DNA of 64,000 nt from the NCBI GenBank assembly GCA_018907035.1, contig JACCIC010000187.1:1020571-1084570 (forward strand), read 5' to 3'. A program made the translations under genes and the position numbers. Below are positions 25,555 through 39,841 of the stretch, piece by piece. The DNA comes from Sycobia sp. Sy_11. Its lineage: Eukaryota > Arthropoda > Insecta > Hymenoptera > Epichrysomallidae. Every line of letters starts with the position of its first letter. The first letter of the stretch is position 1. The notes below the pieces were generated by a model. That model did not search any database and had not been told where the DNA came from. It worked only from the letters and a program-made list of their open reading frames with translations.

Positions 25555-25885
25555 TTTAAATTAATAAATATTTCTATTGTTCTTACAGTCCAATTAAATA
25601 AATTAAAACTAATACATAATAATATCAATATATATTTATATCAATACTAATACATATCAATATATAATTAATTGAAAATTATAATGACAGTCAGACTGTC
25701 CTTGTTTAAAATCACTCCCGTAGACTAATCTGAAATAAAAATATATTAGCTGAAAAATTCTTTATCAGTAAAGTGCAATCTGACTTTCCCCACCACCTTT
25801 ACCCAATTGAAGATTGAATGAGGTTGTCCAAAGTTTCGAACTCGTTACGGCTCCTCATCAGCGAATAAACTGACTAAGAATTATT
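25555..25885 (-). mobile_element. Hammerhead-like repeat, copy 1
   Basis: On the minus strand it starts near TTAGTCAGTTTATTCG and carries CTGATGA (25861-25855), a helix GAGC/GTTC with one G-U pair, then GAAAC (25837-25833) and TTTGGACAA. An approximately 90-bp body with GTAAAGGTGGTGGGGAAAG follows, then TTTCAGATTAGTCTAC, GGACAGTCTGACTGTC and a 3' end GGACTGTAAGAACAATAG near 25595. Copies 2 and 3 show the same order. Helix I and the cleavage triplet are degraded here. There is no coding capacity. Confidence 0.65.
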
Positions 25886-26000
25886 TTGTCTGATGACAGA
25901 TCATCGGCTATAATAAGACTAGTAATCTTCTGCCTATGCTTTTATAATTGTTCGTTTCATATAAAAATTTCAAGTTCGGCTGCACTGTATGACGTATACC

Positions 26001-26070
26001 TGGTAGCAGCAGGTAGCAGCAGGTAGCAGCAAGTAGCAGGGTAGCACTGGTAGTAGTGGTAGTCTGGTAG
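26001..26070 (+). repeat. GGTAGCAGCA minisatellite
   Basis: About four 10-bp units (GGTAGCAGCA, the last ones altered to AAGTAGCAGG and GTAGCACTGG) run into GGTAGTAGTGGTAGTCTGGTAGTA. A related array lies at 41353-41425. Both are in intergenic regions between divergently transcribed genes. Confidence 0.7.
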
Positions 26071-26535
26071 TACGTCGCCTTCAGCCGAAAGCTGTGCGGT
26101 GCAAGCTCATGCCTGCACTTGCTTATACCTAGCCCATACATAGCCTACACAATCAAAATATATATATAGTGGCATAGTGGTATTGATTGCGCATGTCAAC
26201 TTTTGCACGTGGACAGAAGAAAATATATACACATTGGGCGGTACATTTCATAACCAAAAAGAAAAAGTAAATAAATTTTATAATACATGTTATTTCATTA
26301 AAACTACAAGTATTATGAAAACTTTATTATCCAACTTTATAAATAAATTCTATTTTATTGAAATAAATTAAAGATATTGTGAATTTCATCTTTATCATTT
26401 AAAAAATGTTTGATAATCAGTTTAAAACTTATTAAGAAACTTATTAATAAACGTATTAATGAAAATATGCAACAATAATTCATATAGAATATTATTTTTT
26501 AGCTACAAAATAAAATAATTTAAATTAAAAAGATC

Positions 26536-29500
26536 ATGAAAAATTTAATAGTAGAGACTCAAAAAATAAATACTTTCAAGAATGGTGAATTCCTCCAAAT
26601 GGAAAACTTCAGTTGCTGTTACAATATTGACAATGATAGATATTATATTGTTGAAAGTGATGATAATAGATTGATTGCTATCGATCCAATAAATAATAAA
26701 AGATATTATTATAACAATATAAATTTTAAACGATTAACTGCTAAATGTATTGGGATTGAATACTGCAGTATTACACAAGAACTTTTTATTGCTTCTGATT
26801 CTGGAATTGTAATTTGTGTATCAGAATTAGATAACAAATACCTAAAATATGCAGAAATAGCAGAATTTACCAATGGACTATCTTGTATAAAAATAAGTCC
26901 AGATCATGAAGTTATAGTACTTTTAACAATAGACAATCATGTTATTACATTAAATTCTAATTTTGATATTTTGAATGAGGTAGATGTTTATTTAACGTTG
27001 CTTTTTAATAATATTATATTTTTAAATTATTGTAGAACTATGTAATCACTTAAATTTTAGACAAATTTAACATCAGCAGAATTTGGCGAAAAACAATTTA
27101 TTACAGTTGGATGGGGAAAGAAAGAGACACAATTTCATGGTTCTGAAGGTAAAGGTGCAGCAAAAGTTAAACCAACAATTACTGGTAAAACTACCACAGA
27201 CAATGGCTTACCTAAAATAACTTGGAGAGGCGATGGTACATTGTTTGCTATTAGTTATATTGATCAAGATGTCAATGCACGGAGATTTAAAGTATTTAAT
27301 AGAGAAGGAATTTTACAATATACTAGTGAGTTAGTAGATTGTTTAGAAGGAACTTTATCATGGAAGCCATCTGGTAATCTGATTGCATCTTCAAGAAAGT
27401 TACCAAATAAGCATACTGTAGCATTTTTTGAGAAAAATGGACTTTTACATAGAGAATTTATTCTTCCTTTTGGTACGAAAAATATTAAAGTAAGTACTCA
27501 TCTAAAATATATTTATATTTTGTCCTTTCAAAACAAATAAAAAATATAAATAATTTATTCCAGATTTTAGACTTAATATGGTCAAGAGATTCTGATATCT
27601 TATGTATTTGGTACCATGATTTTGATACCAATACTATTATAGTACAGTTATGGTCAGAAAAGAATTATCATTGGTACTTAAAACAAACAATAAAATATCC
27701 TAGCAAAAATCCAATTGTATACCTTTACTGGTATCCTTTAATTAATAAAGATTTGTTGATATTATCATCAAAGAATAGTACAATTTATACATTTTCTTGG
27801 ACTGTTTCTCATAGTTACGGAAAACATGCATCTGATAAAGCCGTTGTTGGTGTAATAGATGGTGATAAAATTCTTCTAACAAATTTTAAAGATCGAATTG
27901 TTCCGCCCCCAATGGCTCAGCAAACTTTACAATTTAATGAAGCTATTAATGCTATTTCTTTTGCCCCTAATAATTATGAAGATCTTGATATGAATTCAAA
28001 TGATTTTTTAGTACTTTTATGCAATAATCAGATTATATATTGTAAAAATATTAATGTATGTTAATATTTATTTAATACAACTAATAAAACGTAGGTTATA
28101 AAATTAAAGTTTACAATACATGATAAAATATTTTTGCAGGAATCATGGGAAATTCAATACTTTAAGAAAAAAACGTATAATCTTGATTTACAATTAAAAG
28201 ATGCTGCAAAGCTTTCTTTTCATTCAATACAACATTTTTTTTGGTATAAGTCACACATTGCTTTATGCTCAATTACCCAAGATACAAAAAGTTCACTGTA
28301 TGAATTAAATTTATTGGATATTGAAATTTTAGATGAAATACTTATAGAAATCAAGTAAGTATAAAATATGATATAATTAAACGATATTTAACATCAGTCA
28401 ATTTTTTTTTTTTTATTAGCATTATTAAAGAAGTTTACAATGTATGTTAATATAATGTAAAATAACTTAAATTAAAGTTTTGAATAAATATTTTTGATTA
28501 TTTAATTTTGAATTTCAAATTTAAAAATAAATTTTAGACATGAAAAATGTAATATTTGTTTATTTATTTATTTATTTAACATATACAGGTAATATGGATT
28601 TATAATTAAATTAAAACATAAGTTTTGACAATAGTCATCTATATTAAAATTCTACTTCTAATTAGTCTAATAATAATTAACTGTAAGAATGACATAGTTT
28701 TTTACATTTTATTTTGTAAAATTGTAAATTATTTTCTTTAATAGATGAATCAAGTTTATTTCCATCTCTTATAAACCTGCTTATTGAATCATAAAATGAA
28801 AAATTATTATTAGAATAGGATTTTGTTATAATTCTAGGCTTTTGTAAACTATACATTATTTCTCTATTTACAAAGAATTTAGAGATCTACTCAGACTTAA
28901 TAATTTTATTCTCAATTCTAAAAAACAATAATAAATCATGGTATTCATATAATAATTTAATAGTTACAATACGCATCAATAATATACAAACATTATTACA
29001 GTTTACTTGGATGAGTGATGCTTAAAACTAATTTATTTACAGAAATGTACAAGAAATGCCAGGTCAAATAGAATACATAGTTCCATCCTCAGATTCAAAA
29101 ACAGCTTTCATTGTTGTTAATAGTAAACTATACAAATATAATGATCGGGATGGTGTGCAGAAATGTGATTCATTGATTACGAACAATAATTTGACAAGAG
29201 CTGCAGTTAAAATTGAATTTGTTCAATTTGATACCAAAGAAGTAATTCTGGCTTTAACACAAAAATATGTTCTGTATGTGGATGGCAAAGAAGTTGCTAA
29301 TAATATTACTTCCTTATTTGTGCACTCTGAATTTTTGCTTTTAACTACATTGCAACACTCGTTGATATGCTTAAGATTGGACGAGAGTGGTCTAGAGCAG
29401 CTATGTACAAAAGATTTGACAATTCAACCATGGGAGAATGAATCGAGCGAAGTAAAACTTGCACAAGGTTTATTATTTTAATTAAATATCTTTTCAATTT

Positions 29501-32500
29501 TTAATTTTTAATTTTTGCTATTAATAAATATATTCTTTACGTTTTTTTTATAAAATAAATATAACATAAACAGGAAGTGAAACTGTAAATCTTACAGTTG
29601 TTATATAGATTACTTTTGATGTAATCAAATTGAAAAAAACAGGCTTATTTTATCTACTTCTCATCTTTTAATCATAAAATTTTTATTTTCATAATATTTA
29701 AAAAGAACCACTTTTAATTCAATTTACATTGCTTTCAAATTTAGTAATAAACTTATTCATTAGAAGGGTGATTTTATATAAAAATTGTAGTACAAAATAA
29801 GAATTTTTAACTTTTAAATGGTTTTTTCTCATGATTAATATTGAAATAACATAATTTTATTTTATGATTATTAATATTTTTTAATTTAGTATTATATAAC
29901 TTAATTTATATTTTTAATGAATATAATTTAAAAATAAAAATTGATCAAATAAATAAATTGTATTATTTTTCCAGAAATAAATATTAGACGTGTCGAAAGG
30001 GGCTCAACTTTAATAGTGGCTGTACCTAAAGATGCAAAAACAGTTCTACAAATGCCACGTGGAAATTTGGAATGTATTCAACCTAGAGCTTTATCTATTA
30101 CAATTATCGGTGCATTTATTGATGAACTTAACTATACTAAAGCTTTTGATTTGATGCGTAAGCAGCGAATCGATTTAAATCTATTGTATGATCATGATCC
30201 CTCAGCATTTATAAGCAATGCAGAAAAATTTATAAATGATGTAAAAAATTCAAGTTGGTTAAGTTTATTCTTAACAGATCTCAAGAATGAAGATGTTACT
30301 AAAACAATATATGCTAGCAGCTACAAACAATATAAGTCTCGTAAGTTGGAGGAAAATGGAATAAAAAAAATCGATCTGGTTTGTGAAACACTTAGAGTTA
30401 TTATGGAAAAAAATGACAAAGATTTTATACAGGTAATAGTACTTATTTTTATGATAAACTATATATTTCTTTTCAGTGAGCTCTATATATTTTATGCTGA
30501 CATTTTATAACTTTATTTTATATTCTAATTCATTATACATTAGACTTATTATACTATTGATTGAAGCAGCAATATTAATTTTCTGATGATGAGCAGAAAT
30601 GATCAGCAGAATTTCACATTTTTTCCAAAGATTAAAATTTTTTACGTATTAAAAAAAAAAATTATAATGTAATATTGACAACTATTTCTTTATATTTTAT
30701 TCTACAATTTTACGTAATTAAAAAATTATTTATTTACTGGAAAATGGATCAAAAATTGTTATGAGTGAATTGAAAGAATATAAAAATATAAAAATAATGA
30801 ATTTAAAAAGGCAAAAACTATATACTACAATTATAAATTTTATTTGCATAACATTGAATTTATAGTGTATCATAAAACAATAAGTAGAACACATTAAATA
30901 TTAAATTATTTAATGCTAGATTGCAAACTAGTATAAATAAAAACCATTTGTTTTCTTTATAAATTAATTAGCCTATCCTCATAAGTTTGGTGAAGAGTAA
31001 CAAACAACTAGGATTGGAGAAAGCTTTAACTAAAGTTAAAGAGTTAATTGCTGATGATAATGAAAATCAAACTACCTGCTCAGCTGAGGAAGCTCTAAAA
31101 TACTTAATTTACATGGTAGATGCTAATGTGTTATATGACGTAGCTTTAGGCATGTACGACTTCGAACTAGTCATGTTTATCGCTGAAAGGTCGCAAAAGG
31201 ATCCAAAAGAATACTTATCCTTTCTCAATGACTTAAACAACCTTGATGAGAATTACAGAAAGTACACGATCGATAGTCATCTGAAACGCTTCGACTCAGC
31301 GCTCGAACACATCGCTAAAATACCAGAAAAATCCGAGGAATGTTTGACCTTTATTCAGAATCACAGCCTATTCACGAAAGCTATGAAGATATTCAGTACC
31401 AAGAGCAGTGAATATAGAAGAATAGCTGTTGCTTACGCAAAATTTTTGCTAGGCAAAGGAAAATCACGAGAAGCTGGAATTATGTTTGTTAAAGGTGAGA
31501 ACTTTGAAGAGGCGCTCGAGGCATTTAAACAGGCAAACAACTGGCAGGATGCGATTATTATGGCAATGAGATTGAAATTGAGGTATACACATGAATCCCT
31601 TATTTTTATTAATGTTAAATTTTTCGAATTAATTTAATTTAATATGACATTTCATTTTGATTTCAAATAACGTAATTCAAATAACAAGTTCTACAATGAA
31701 GAATTTCGTTCTAAATATTTAAAAAATGAATATATTACACTATTTATTCTATCATTATTTACGTAATTATGATACCATTTACGGCTACTATGTAAAAGAT
31801 TATATACAAAAAATTTTGATGTCAGATTTATTAAAATACAATATTTAACAAATAATTTTTTTAGTGCATCAGATATGAATGATTTATACCGGCATTTAGC
31901 AAATCGTCTTCAGGAAAGCAAAAGATACGAAGAAGCTGCAATAATTTTGTCAAAGTACTTAAACCAATTGGAAGACTCGGTAGCCGTGCTATGTGAAGGT
32001 CGACATTGGCATCAGGCTTTAATGGAGGCTTACTGTATGAAACGAGAAGATCTAATCGGTATATCATAAAATACTTATATATTAATCATAAATATAATTC
32101 TTTTTTATTATTATTATTAATCAATTAACAAAATTTTACGTCTTAATTTATGATATTTAAGAAAAGAAAAATGCTTAAAACTTTATTCGTCAAAATTTCA
32201 CGGCGAAATTTATTAGATAACTTAATTTTCTTCAGCTTCTAGCCTAGAATAAAAAAGATCTTACCATGTTAAAAACTAAAATGACATAGTATTAAAAATG
32301 ACATTCAAAATATTAGAGCGGTACTTAAATTTATTTTATGTTAAAAATGTTGTTCTTTTAACTTTTAAAGTAACTACACGTATGCCAAGCACAATTAATT
32401 GTAGCCACGCAGGAATGAGTGAATCGCTCATCCTGATAACAAATATTACCGATTTTGCAGAAACTCACGTGAAACCGGGTCTCTTGGAACATGCAGAATT

Positions 32501-34685
32501 CATGTTGTCTCAGATACGTCAACACAGGCAAGATTTCGAGCGACATAAAGATAGGCTAAAGGTCCTCCGCGACCAGTCCGCAGCCCGCGATCTCGCTCAG
32601 AAGATGCAGCAGCTGGAGCTGGACAATGAAGAACCACAGCAGTTGGGCGATCATAGACGAGAGCTGAGTGATCTGCTAAGCGACACCACGAGTATCGCGG
32701 GCTCGGTGATATCCAGGAGCTCGCAAGCTTCACGCACTACGTACCGCTCGAGTAAGAATCGCAGGAAGCACCAGCGCAAACTCCAGAGCATCAAGGAAGG
32801 TAGCGTTTACGAGGATCTCGCTCTAATTAGAAGCCTGCATCAACTGGCTTGTCAGGCCTATACTCAGAGAGGTGAGGTATTAATAGCATATGCAGCTTTA
32901 ATCTACAATAATGAAGGAAAGCAAAAACAAATATCCCACGTGGTAATGAAAATTTCAAACGAATATTTCAGAAAAACTTTTTTACGCTATAATTACTCTA
33001 CAGCCGGATAATTTATAATAATATTTATAATATAATATTTATAATAATTTCCTTTTAATGTTGAATTGTTTTATAATGGCTGAGCCACTAATAAGCATCA
33101 AAGATATTGTTTTTATATTTTCTAATCATAATATTAATGAAAAAGTTATCGCTTTATCTTACATTGTATTTCAATACGTAAACGACCGTAATTGATGCGT
33201 AGAATATAGGAATAAAATAAACTCTTCGGAGTCTGGGAGTCAGTGGTATTTTGACGTTTAGTCTGGTCGGTATCTTCTCTGCAATAGCTTCTCATGAAGG
33301 AAAAAAAAATCTTGCGTTACGACTGCATGGCTTACGAAACTTTTTTAGTAGGCTGCGTGTTTGTTGTAAAACAACAAAAAATTATCAGCAGATGGAATGC
33401 GGCCGTGTTTTTCTACATCAGATATTCTTGTAACCAAATGAAAAAAAAATATATATTTACATCACTCCAACATCAAAATCACAACTTTAGCACGATTTTT
33501 CGGCTGTCGTAACGTAAAATATCATTCAGCTCTTGGGATAACATAAAATATTATTCATCACTCCAAGCAAGGACGGTATATGCCTTACGAGGAAAATAGT
33601 CAACTTCCGATGAAATATAATATATTTGCTCCCAGAGTCAAATTTTATAATTATATCAAACCTAAACAATTAAAAAAAAAACAGTCTGCTGCATTTTTTC
33701 GGATTCTAAAAGTTGTCTGTTAAATCAGCTAAAAGTACAGAAATGCGATAAGGCCGCTCGACGCAATGCTTAAATTCGTATTCAATTTAGAAAACATGTT
33801 CGTTGCTGGATCTAAAAATTATGTATTGACACAAATTTATATTTTTCGTTGAATATTATTATGTTAAGGAATATACGGTGAACGGCATCAAATGAAGACT
33901 TAATGGTTAGCACTCAAAAATTTCGTATCAGAGCAGAGCGGGCGGATACGCACATGGCCTTAAATAATCATTATTATTTAAAAAATCGTTAATGACAATA
34001 CGTAACAATTGTGTATACATATTTTGGGAAGTAGTTTCAACGGTGATACAGTCTGAACGTTAAAATGTCGCTGGATTCCAGACTATCATGTATATTTTTT
34101 AATAACACAATAAAACTTTTGAATAATTTATTTGAGATAATTCGTTTAATTTAGTGCAATTATATTATTTACATCTTTAATACTGTAACTTTATAAAAAG
34201 TCTAAAAAACGAATGTATGATGTAATATTTTATTCATATATTCGTTAAACAAACTTTTTCATGTTATACTTCTAACCAGGAAAAATTAGTTCGTATAAAG
34301 TAATGAACTAATATTTTTATTTGTAGATGAAGTTCGAGCTATCTCAGAAATGCTTTTATATATAAATAGCGATCATCTGGCCAAAGAACTATATATAGTG
34401 ATAAGTGCATTTTTGAATGATATAAGTAAAAGCAAATGTGAAATTTGGCCTACAGTATCACAAACAAAAGTAACAGATATCTCTGATTCAAATCCAAATC
34501 AACAAATATATAATAATATACCACAAAATCTTATAGGTATATTTCTACTTTACTCATAAATTTATTATATGTATATTTCTTCAATTCAATAATTTATTTA
34601 TAAAACATTTGCAGAGCCACATCTTCTGCTTGCACCAGAAGAAAAAGAAATGGATTGGAAACTAGATATGTTTGCAGTTTCTTAG
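26536..34685 (+). CDS. Elp1: Elongator complex subunit 1 (ELP1/IKAP)
   Basis: Eleven exons: 26536-26979, 27061-27489, 27564-28055, 28140-28354, 29043-29467, 29975-30432, 30972-31582, 31865-32058, 32461-32871, 34327-34536, 34615-34685 (1319 aa, against about 1330 in human). All junctions are GT..AG with matching phases. The N-terminal half is the WD40-type propeller region and contains the family signature VGWGKKETQFHGSEGKG (about residues 164-180). The C-terminal half is the alpha-helical TPR-like dimerisation region, including PRGNLECIQPRALS and LCEGRHWHQALMEAY. A basic stretch YRSSKNRRKHQRKLQSIKEG near residue 1190 matches the conserved basic region implicated in tRNA binding. ELP1 scaffolds the six-subunit Elongator that modifies wobble uridines (cm5U) in cytoplasmic tRNA. 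The start is the first ATG of the open frame. The gene looks intact. Intron 9 (32872-34326) is the largest. Confidence 0.97.
33180..33700. other. Compositionally distinct island in ELP1 intron 9
   Basis: This stretch is clearly less AT-rich than neighbouring introns and has short matching inverted words (GCGTTACGAC near 33315 and GTCGTAACGT near 33505). It encodes nothing I recognise and is probably a decayed insertion. Confidence 0.3.
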
Positions 34686-36021
34686 AATTGTAAAAGAGTA
34701 AATATTAGGATGAAATTTTTATTATAATATTTATTTTTGAGATGAAGATTTCAGTTTGATATTTTTTGTGCCAAAATTTATATTAACTGAACTAGTTAAT
34801 ACTATTTTTATCTATTATGATTAGATAATTTGTTATTTATATAACCCTATTTTATAAGAAATAATTTTTATTTAAGTATAATATAAAAAAATAAAATAAT
34901 GAAAAATATTGTAAACGCTTACGCTTTTATTTACAAACATAAGATATTTTACATACGACGATTAAACGACTTCTTACACACTTCAATGTGCTCGTTCATT
35001 AATTTTAGGAAATTAGAATTAAAACTATACAAAATTCATTTTATTTTAACTAAATTATAAATAAGAAAGAATTTTGCAGTGTAAAATTTTGAAATCACAA
35101 TTTATTATATTGCGAAAAACACATGTTCCGCAAGAAATATTATATTAAATTAAATCGGTCTCTAATAAACATTAAATTAATTTTTTCGATTTTTATTAAA
35201 TGATGAACATGCACTTAAAAAAAAATCCTTTATAAAAGTTATTGTGACCGCATGACAAATATTTTTATCAAAATATTTTTTCTTAAACAGAGATTCCATA
35301 AATAATAAGTGTATTTAGATAAAAATAATTAATACACTTGAATACAAAAATCTTCGTAATTTCCAGTATATTTTGATTGAAAGATTAGACTATACTAAAT
35401 AAAATTATTTTTAAATATATTGAAAATGGATAAAAATATTTAAGTATCACGTGAAAATATTTTATCAAGCATTCTAATAGTTAGAAAAGTGACATTCAGC
35501 AGTCATTTTCTTACTAATGCAGTGAATATAAATATATTAGCAAAGCAGATTAAAAAATTTAATGACATTAAAATAGCCATAAGTGTTAAAAGAATTTAGT
35601 GTTATACAGGCTCAATAAAATTATATTCAGATTAGAAATTGTTCTGTTTTGTCTATGTATACAATTTATCAAAAAATATTATACTAGGCTAAAATGAAAT
35701 GATAATAAAAAAGATATTAAAAAGATTAAATTATAAAAAGGCATTGTCACACACTTATGGCTGTTAAAAGCTTAGAAGCTTGAATTTAAAATTAATTGAT
35801 TTTTAAAAATCATATAATTGTTGAAAAATAAAATTTTGACGTAAGAAAACTTTCCCTCTAATTTTTTAAAGCACAATAGGGGGCATCAAAATGGGAGATA
35901 AACTATCAAAAAAAATTTCGTTTCTAATGCTGCCAGAATGGCACAAACAGTCACTCGATTGATCATTATGCATTGCAGCTATGTATAGATTTCATTGGAC
36001 TATCTTACAAAATACATTTAT
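34686..36021. other. Convergent intergenic region (ELP1 / cyclin B 3' ends)
   Basis: It lies between two stop codons that face each other. It is very AT-rich and contains several AATAAA signals, for example AATAAAATAATG near 34890. I see no coding exon or notable repeat. Confidence 0.5.
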
Positions 36022-38797
36022 TCATTCATTCCTATGATTAACTAATGCGCTCAAAGTTGGAGACTTTAACTCTGGACGGAGACTAATTTTCATATGCTTA
36101 GAATTCGTATATTTTCTTCTTGCAGCTTGATATTTACTCTTCTCCGCGTTTATCATTATTGCAGAAATCTCTTCAACTACAGGTAAAATATCTTTTGCTT
36201 TATACGTACTATAATGCATCAAAGTTTTTGTCCAAATGACATCTCCTTCTTGGAGAGAATCATTCCCCAATAAACTACAAAAAAATGTTTAAATTTAATA
36301 CATCTAATTATATAATTTTATCTATTTAAAATTGATATAATTAATATTACATATTTGGTAATTTAAAAAATTGATATATAATTAGCAATTTAAATTTATT
36401 TACAAAAGCAGTAAACAACTTACAGGAAAGAAAGGTAAATTGCAGCAGCTGCTATCAAACTAGGTGGATGATGGCAAACTTCATAATGAACTAAACACTG
36501 TTCCAGAAAGTATTTTGACAGTGTATGATGAACTGGCATAGCCTAAATGTAAGCAAAAAGGAAAAAATATTATTTCTTTAATCTTAAATTGATACAGATC
36601 TTGTTCTTTTTAAAATAAATTTACCTTCCCAGCTTTACTATATCTTCTAAGAAAATGTAATGGTAGTGGTCGTCCAAATGAGAATTCTAATGTTTTTATT
36701 ATAAGCATTTCCATTTGTAAAATTTCTGCTTTTGTATATGCATTATCTGTAATGTACACAAAGTCACCAATATCTGGAGAGTACATTTCTTCATACTTAC
36801 TAGCTATAAACATAGCTGTTACTCCTACCAACTGCAGCCTTTTACGGGTGATTAATCGGAAGTCCTATAAATAATTAATTTATTTATTCATGAAATTACG
36901 AAATAATTAAAGCAAATTTAAATAATCATACCTGCAGGAATCGATCAATGATAGCTATTGTCATATACAGTGTTTCTTGCATTAGATGAAACTGTTCATG
37001 GACTTCTATTAACCAATCAACAAGCACGCACCTCATTTTTGGGGTAACCTCTTGCCCTTGTAAATAACCCTTTCTTATAGGAAACTGTATTTCTAAATTT
37101 CTTAGGTGAGCATAAATATCATTACTATATACAGAAACAAGGATGGGATTTTTTCTATCCTCTTCGTCAATATCTTCGATGGTTATTAAATCCGAAGAAA
37201 AGGAATCCGTCTCTTTTTTGGGTGTACGCAAATCTGGGTCTTTCTTATTCACATTATCAGTCTCATTCTTATTTACCTCTGGTAATGGGCGATTATCAAC
37301 AAGAATATCAGTTTTAACAACTGGTTTATGTGTTTGCCCTTGGATCTTTTGAACAACTTTTTCAGTTTTTTCATTTTTATCATGTTTGATTTGAGAATGT
37401 TTTGTTACCAATGGTTTTTTCGCTAAACCTTTTTCCTTAGTTGCTTGGCTCGATTTACCTATTAAGTCATTAGTCCTCTGGATGATAACTTTATTACTTA
37501 TTTCACCCAGGGCAGCCCTTCTCCCCAAAACTGGTGCAGTAGATTTGAAATTCTTAACATTTTCTTGGTTGACATTCTAAAAGATTTATATAATAAGTTC
37601 TTTTTTTTTATAAAAAATATAAATTAAACAACAAAATAAAATAAAAAGAATTTGCTTCCGAAAAGAATGTCACACCGTTTCTTTTCGCTTATAGAATATA
37701 TTTTATGTATTTGAAACCATTCATATTCAACATGACCGAAAATTGGCGCTAATTAAATCTTGATGACAAGAACTATAATTTTTATAGTCTTTACTAAATA
37801 CGTATTTCATGTTCTATATACGATTTTATCTAAAGCTGATATTTTTGAAACAAAATAACAAACAAGAAGTATGATTTTATCACGATTTCGATTTCATTGT
37901 ACCAATGGTATTGATAGATTGCTAAGCCATCAACATTTATCGTAGATAACGATGTCTTTCATTACGTTTTTCTTAAAAAGTCTCGAATATATGGTAAAAA
38001 GATATAGAATATCAAAAATATATTTTAGTAAGATCTAGAAATTCTTTAAAAAATTTTAATATACTTTTTTGAATTTTTGATATAAAATAATTGAGCAGTC
38101 GCTGACTCAGGCGGTAAAAGCATCCGCCGCGCCGTTTGACTACTATATAGTAAACACCGAAAACCGGACTTTGCTTACCGAGTCGAAAGACTGCTCGAGG
38201 GCCCGAATAGTTCAATTATGCCGTCGATCGAATTGTTCGGAGGCATTTTATAAAACAGTATCTGCCTGATTTTTTAGTTAAAATTGAACACGTTAAGTGT
38301 ATATGTTTTCCAAAAGGACTCTCTAATCCATCATAATAAATAAATAAACAAATATACTCATTACCGATTATTATGTATTTTCATCGTTTTTATCTAGAAG
38401 ATTTAATTTGTATCGATTTTTCTGCGACGATCGTAGAATATAATTTCAAAGGAGGGTAAAATATATTAGTTCCAAAAAGAAATAAAAATTGGAAATCTTT
38501 TCAAACATATATACACTTACAAATTTTCTTAAAATATTGTTATATATATATATATATTAAGACTCGTAATTTTTATCAAAAAATCATAACGCTAAAATAT
38601 TAATTAAGTTATAAATAATGTAATACTTATTTTTTAATATTTATTATTTATATGAAACTAATACAATTAAATAATTGTAATGGTCAACAATATTTAATAG
38701 AATATTTTCTTTCTCTGCTACATGCAAAATTATATTAAAAAGAATATAGAATAAACTGTAGCTAATAAAAATGAAAAAACTACATGAATATATATAA

Positions 38798-38855
<58 letters not shown>

Positions 38856-39841
38856 CAATAAAACGGAAATTATAACTATATATTTCTACAAAGTACTATG
38901 TTTTCAATGTCAGAAATTTATTATACAATAAGAATATTCATGAGATTTAGGTTTTGAAAAATATGAATAAATAATAAATTTACAAAACATTTCAATAATT
39001 TTTTGAAAGACAACAATATTTTTGTAATTGCATTTGCATTCAAAAGACTTAGTAATAAAATGTTGGTAATATTGGTAAAAATTGATTTAAAAAATGCACG
39101 TACAACTATTAGAATCTCGAATAGTAGATGCCTACAACCACAGTAGGGCATATATATGTAAGTAAACCATGTTAATATCGTATATTAGTTTTAATTTTAA
39201 TTAACAAATTTATGGCGTTGCTAATAACAAACAATCGGACTTTTAAGCAACTTAAAAATCCGGTTATTACGTAAGCTATTATCATGGAAACGATTACTCG
39301 CCTCAACGTATACAACGGGTTGCGAAGCGGTAGGTTTTGAAAAAATGTATACAAGAAGCCAACCGTTCACATCAGAATATACCCTAACAAGAAGCCCGAC
39401 AGATATATAGAAAGAGAGGGAGAGACAGTGAGAGAAAGTGAGAAAGAATTTACACGTACACTCATGAAAATAAGAACAAATTGCCGCTCTAAAATACGTA
39501 TAGAAAACTGTTTTTTCCCCCTGAGCATCAATAAACGGACTCACAAAATTGTATTATTGACCTTTAAAATCCATTAAAAGCATAGGCCATACAATTCATC
39601 GCTAACGCGGCTTTTAAGACCACAAGGCATTTAAACATCTCGTGATTTCCAACGGCCGAGAGCTGCGCCGACCCTCACTCATCCCTTCTTTTACTTCATA
39701 CAGGCTTCAATCATATATATGTATCACCGATGTCGTTAACGGTCGCGCGTTCAGAAATTGACGATAGAAATCGAATATAATTTCATAAGAAAATAAGGGA
39801 GCACTCACCACATTATTTAATGCTCGACTTCTTAACGCCAT
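36022..39841 (-). CDS. CycB: G2/mitotic cyclin B
   Basis: Five exons: 39841-39809, 37576-36932, 36864-36625, 36542-36424, 36274-36022 (429 aa, against 433 in human cyclin B1). The first coding exon is only 11 codons ([11 protein letters not shown]) and is followed by a 2.2-kb intron. The destruction box RAALGEISN starts at R31 and fits RxxLxxIxN, the APC/C degron. A Lys-rich linker follows, then the cyclin box: [43 protein letters not shown] and [18 protein letters not shown]. The second cyclin fold ends [16 protein letters not shown]. It activates Cdk1 for mitotic entry. The sequence is B1/B-type, because B3 cyclins differ in the box and are longer. Intron 1 carries a SINE and a (TA)n tract. 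Confidence 0.95.
38093..38196 (+). mobile_element. tRNA-like SINE family A, copy 2
   Basis: It begins GAGCAGTC (38093-38100) and ends with the exact complement GACTGCTC (38189-38196), like an 8-bp acceptor stem. Inside are an A-box-like GACTCAGGCGGTAAAAGCATC and, near the 3' arm, GAGTCGAAAG resembling a B box. It is too long for a tRNA at 104 bases. It lies in cyclin B intron 1, antisense to the gene. Copy 1 is at 21807-21896. Confidence 0.55.
38810..38854. repeat. (TA)n microsatellite
   Basis: A run of about 45 bases of alternating T and A in cyclin B intron 1. Confidence 0.9.

Larger units (their letters stand above)
24213..26535. promoter_or_regulatory. Divergent intergenic region between xmas and ELP1
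   Basis: The two genes are transcribed away from each other, so both promoters should lie here. The region holds a perfect small hairpin ACCTCCAT-AA-ATGGAGGT (24900-24917), a copy of the hammerhead-like repeat (25555-25885), and a minisatellite of GGTAGCAGCA units (about 26001-26070). I see no coding exon. The ELP1 ATG at 26536 is preceded by more than 100 bases of very AT-rich sequence that is probably 5' UTR. I could not place a start site from sequence alone. Confidence 0.4.

Noticed and set aside
25981..26070. A CRISPR array
   Set aside because: The 10-bp units have no spacers and the DNA is plainly eukaryotic, so it is a minisatellite.
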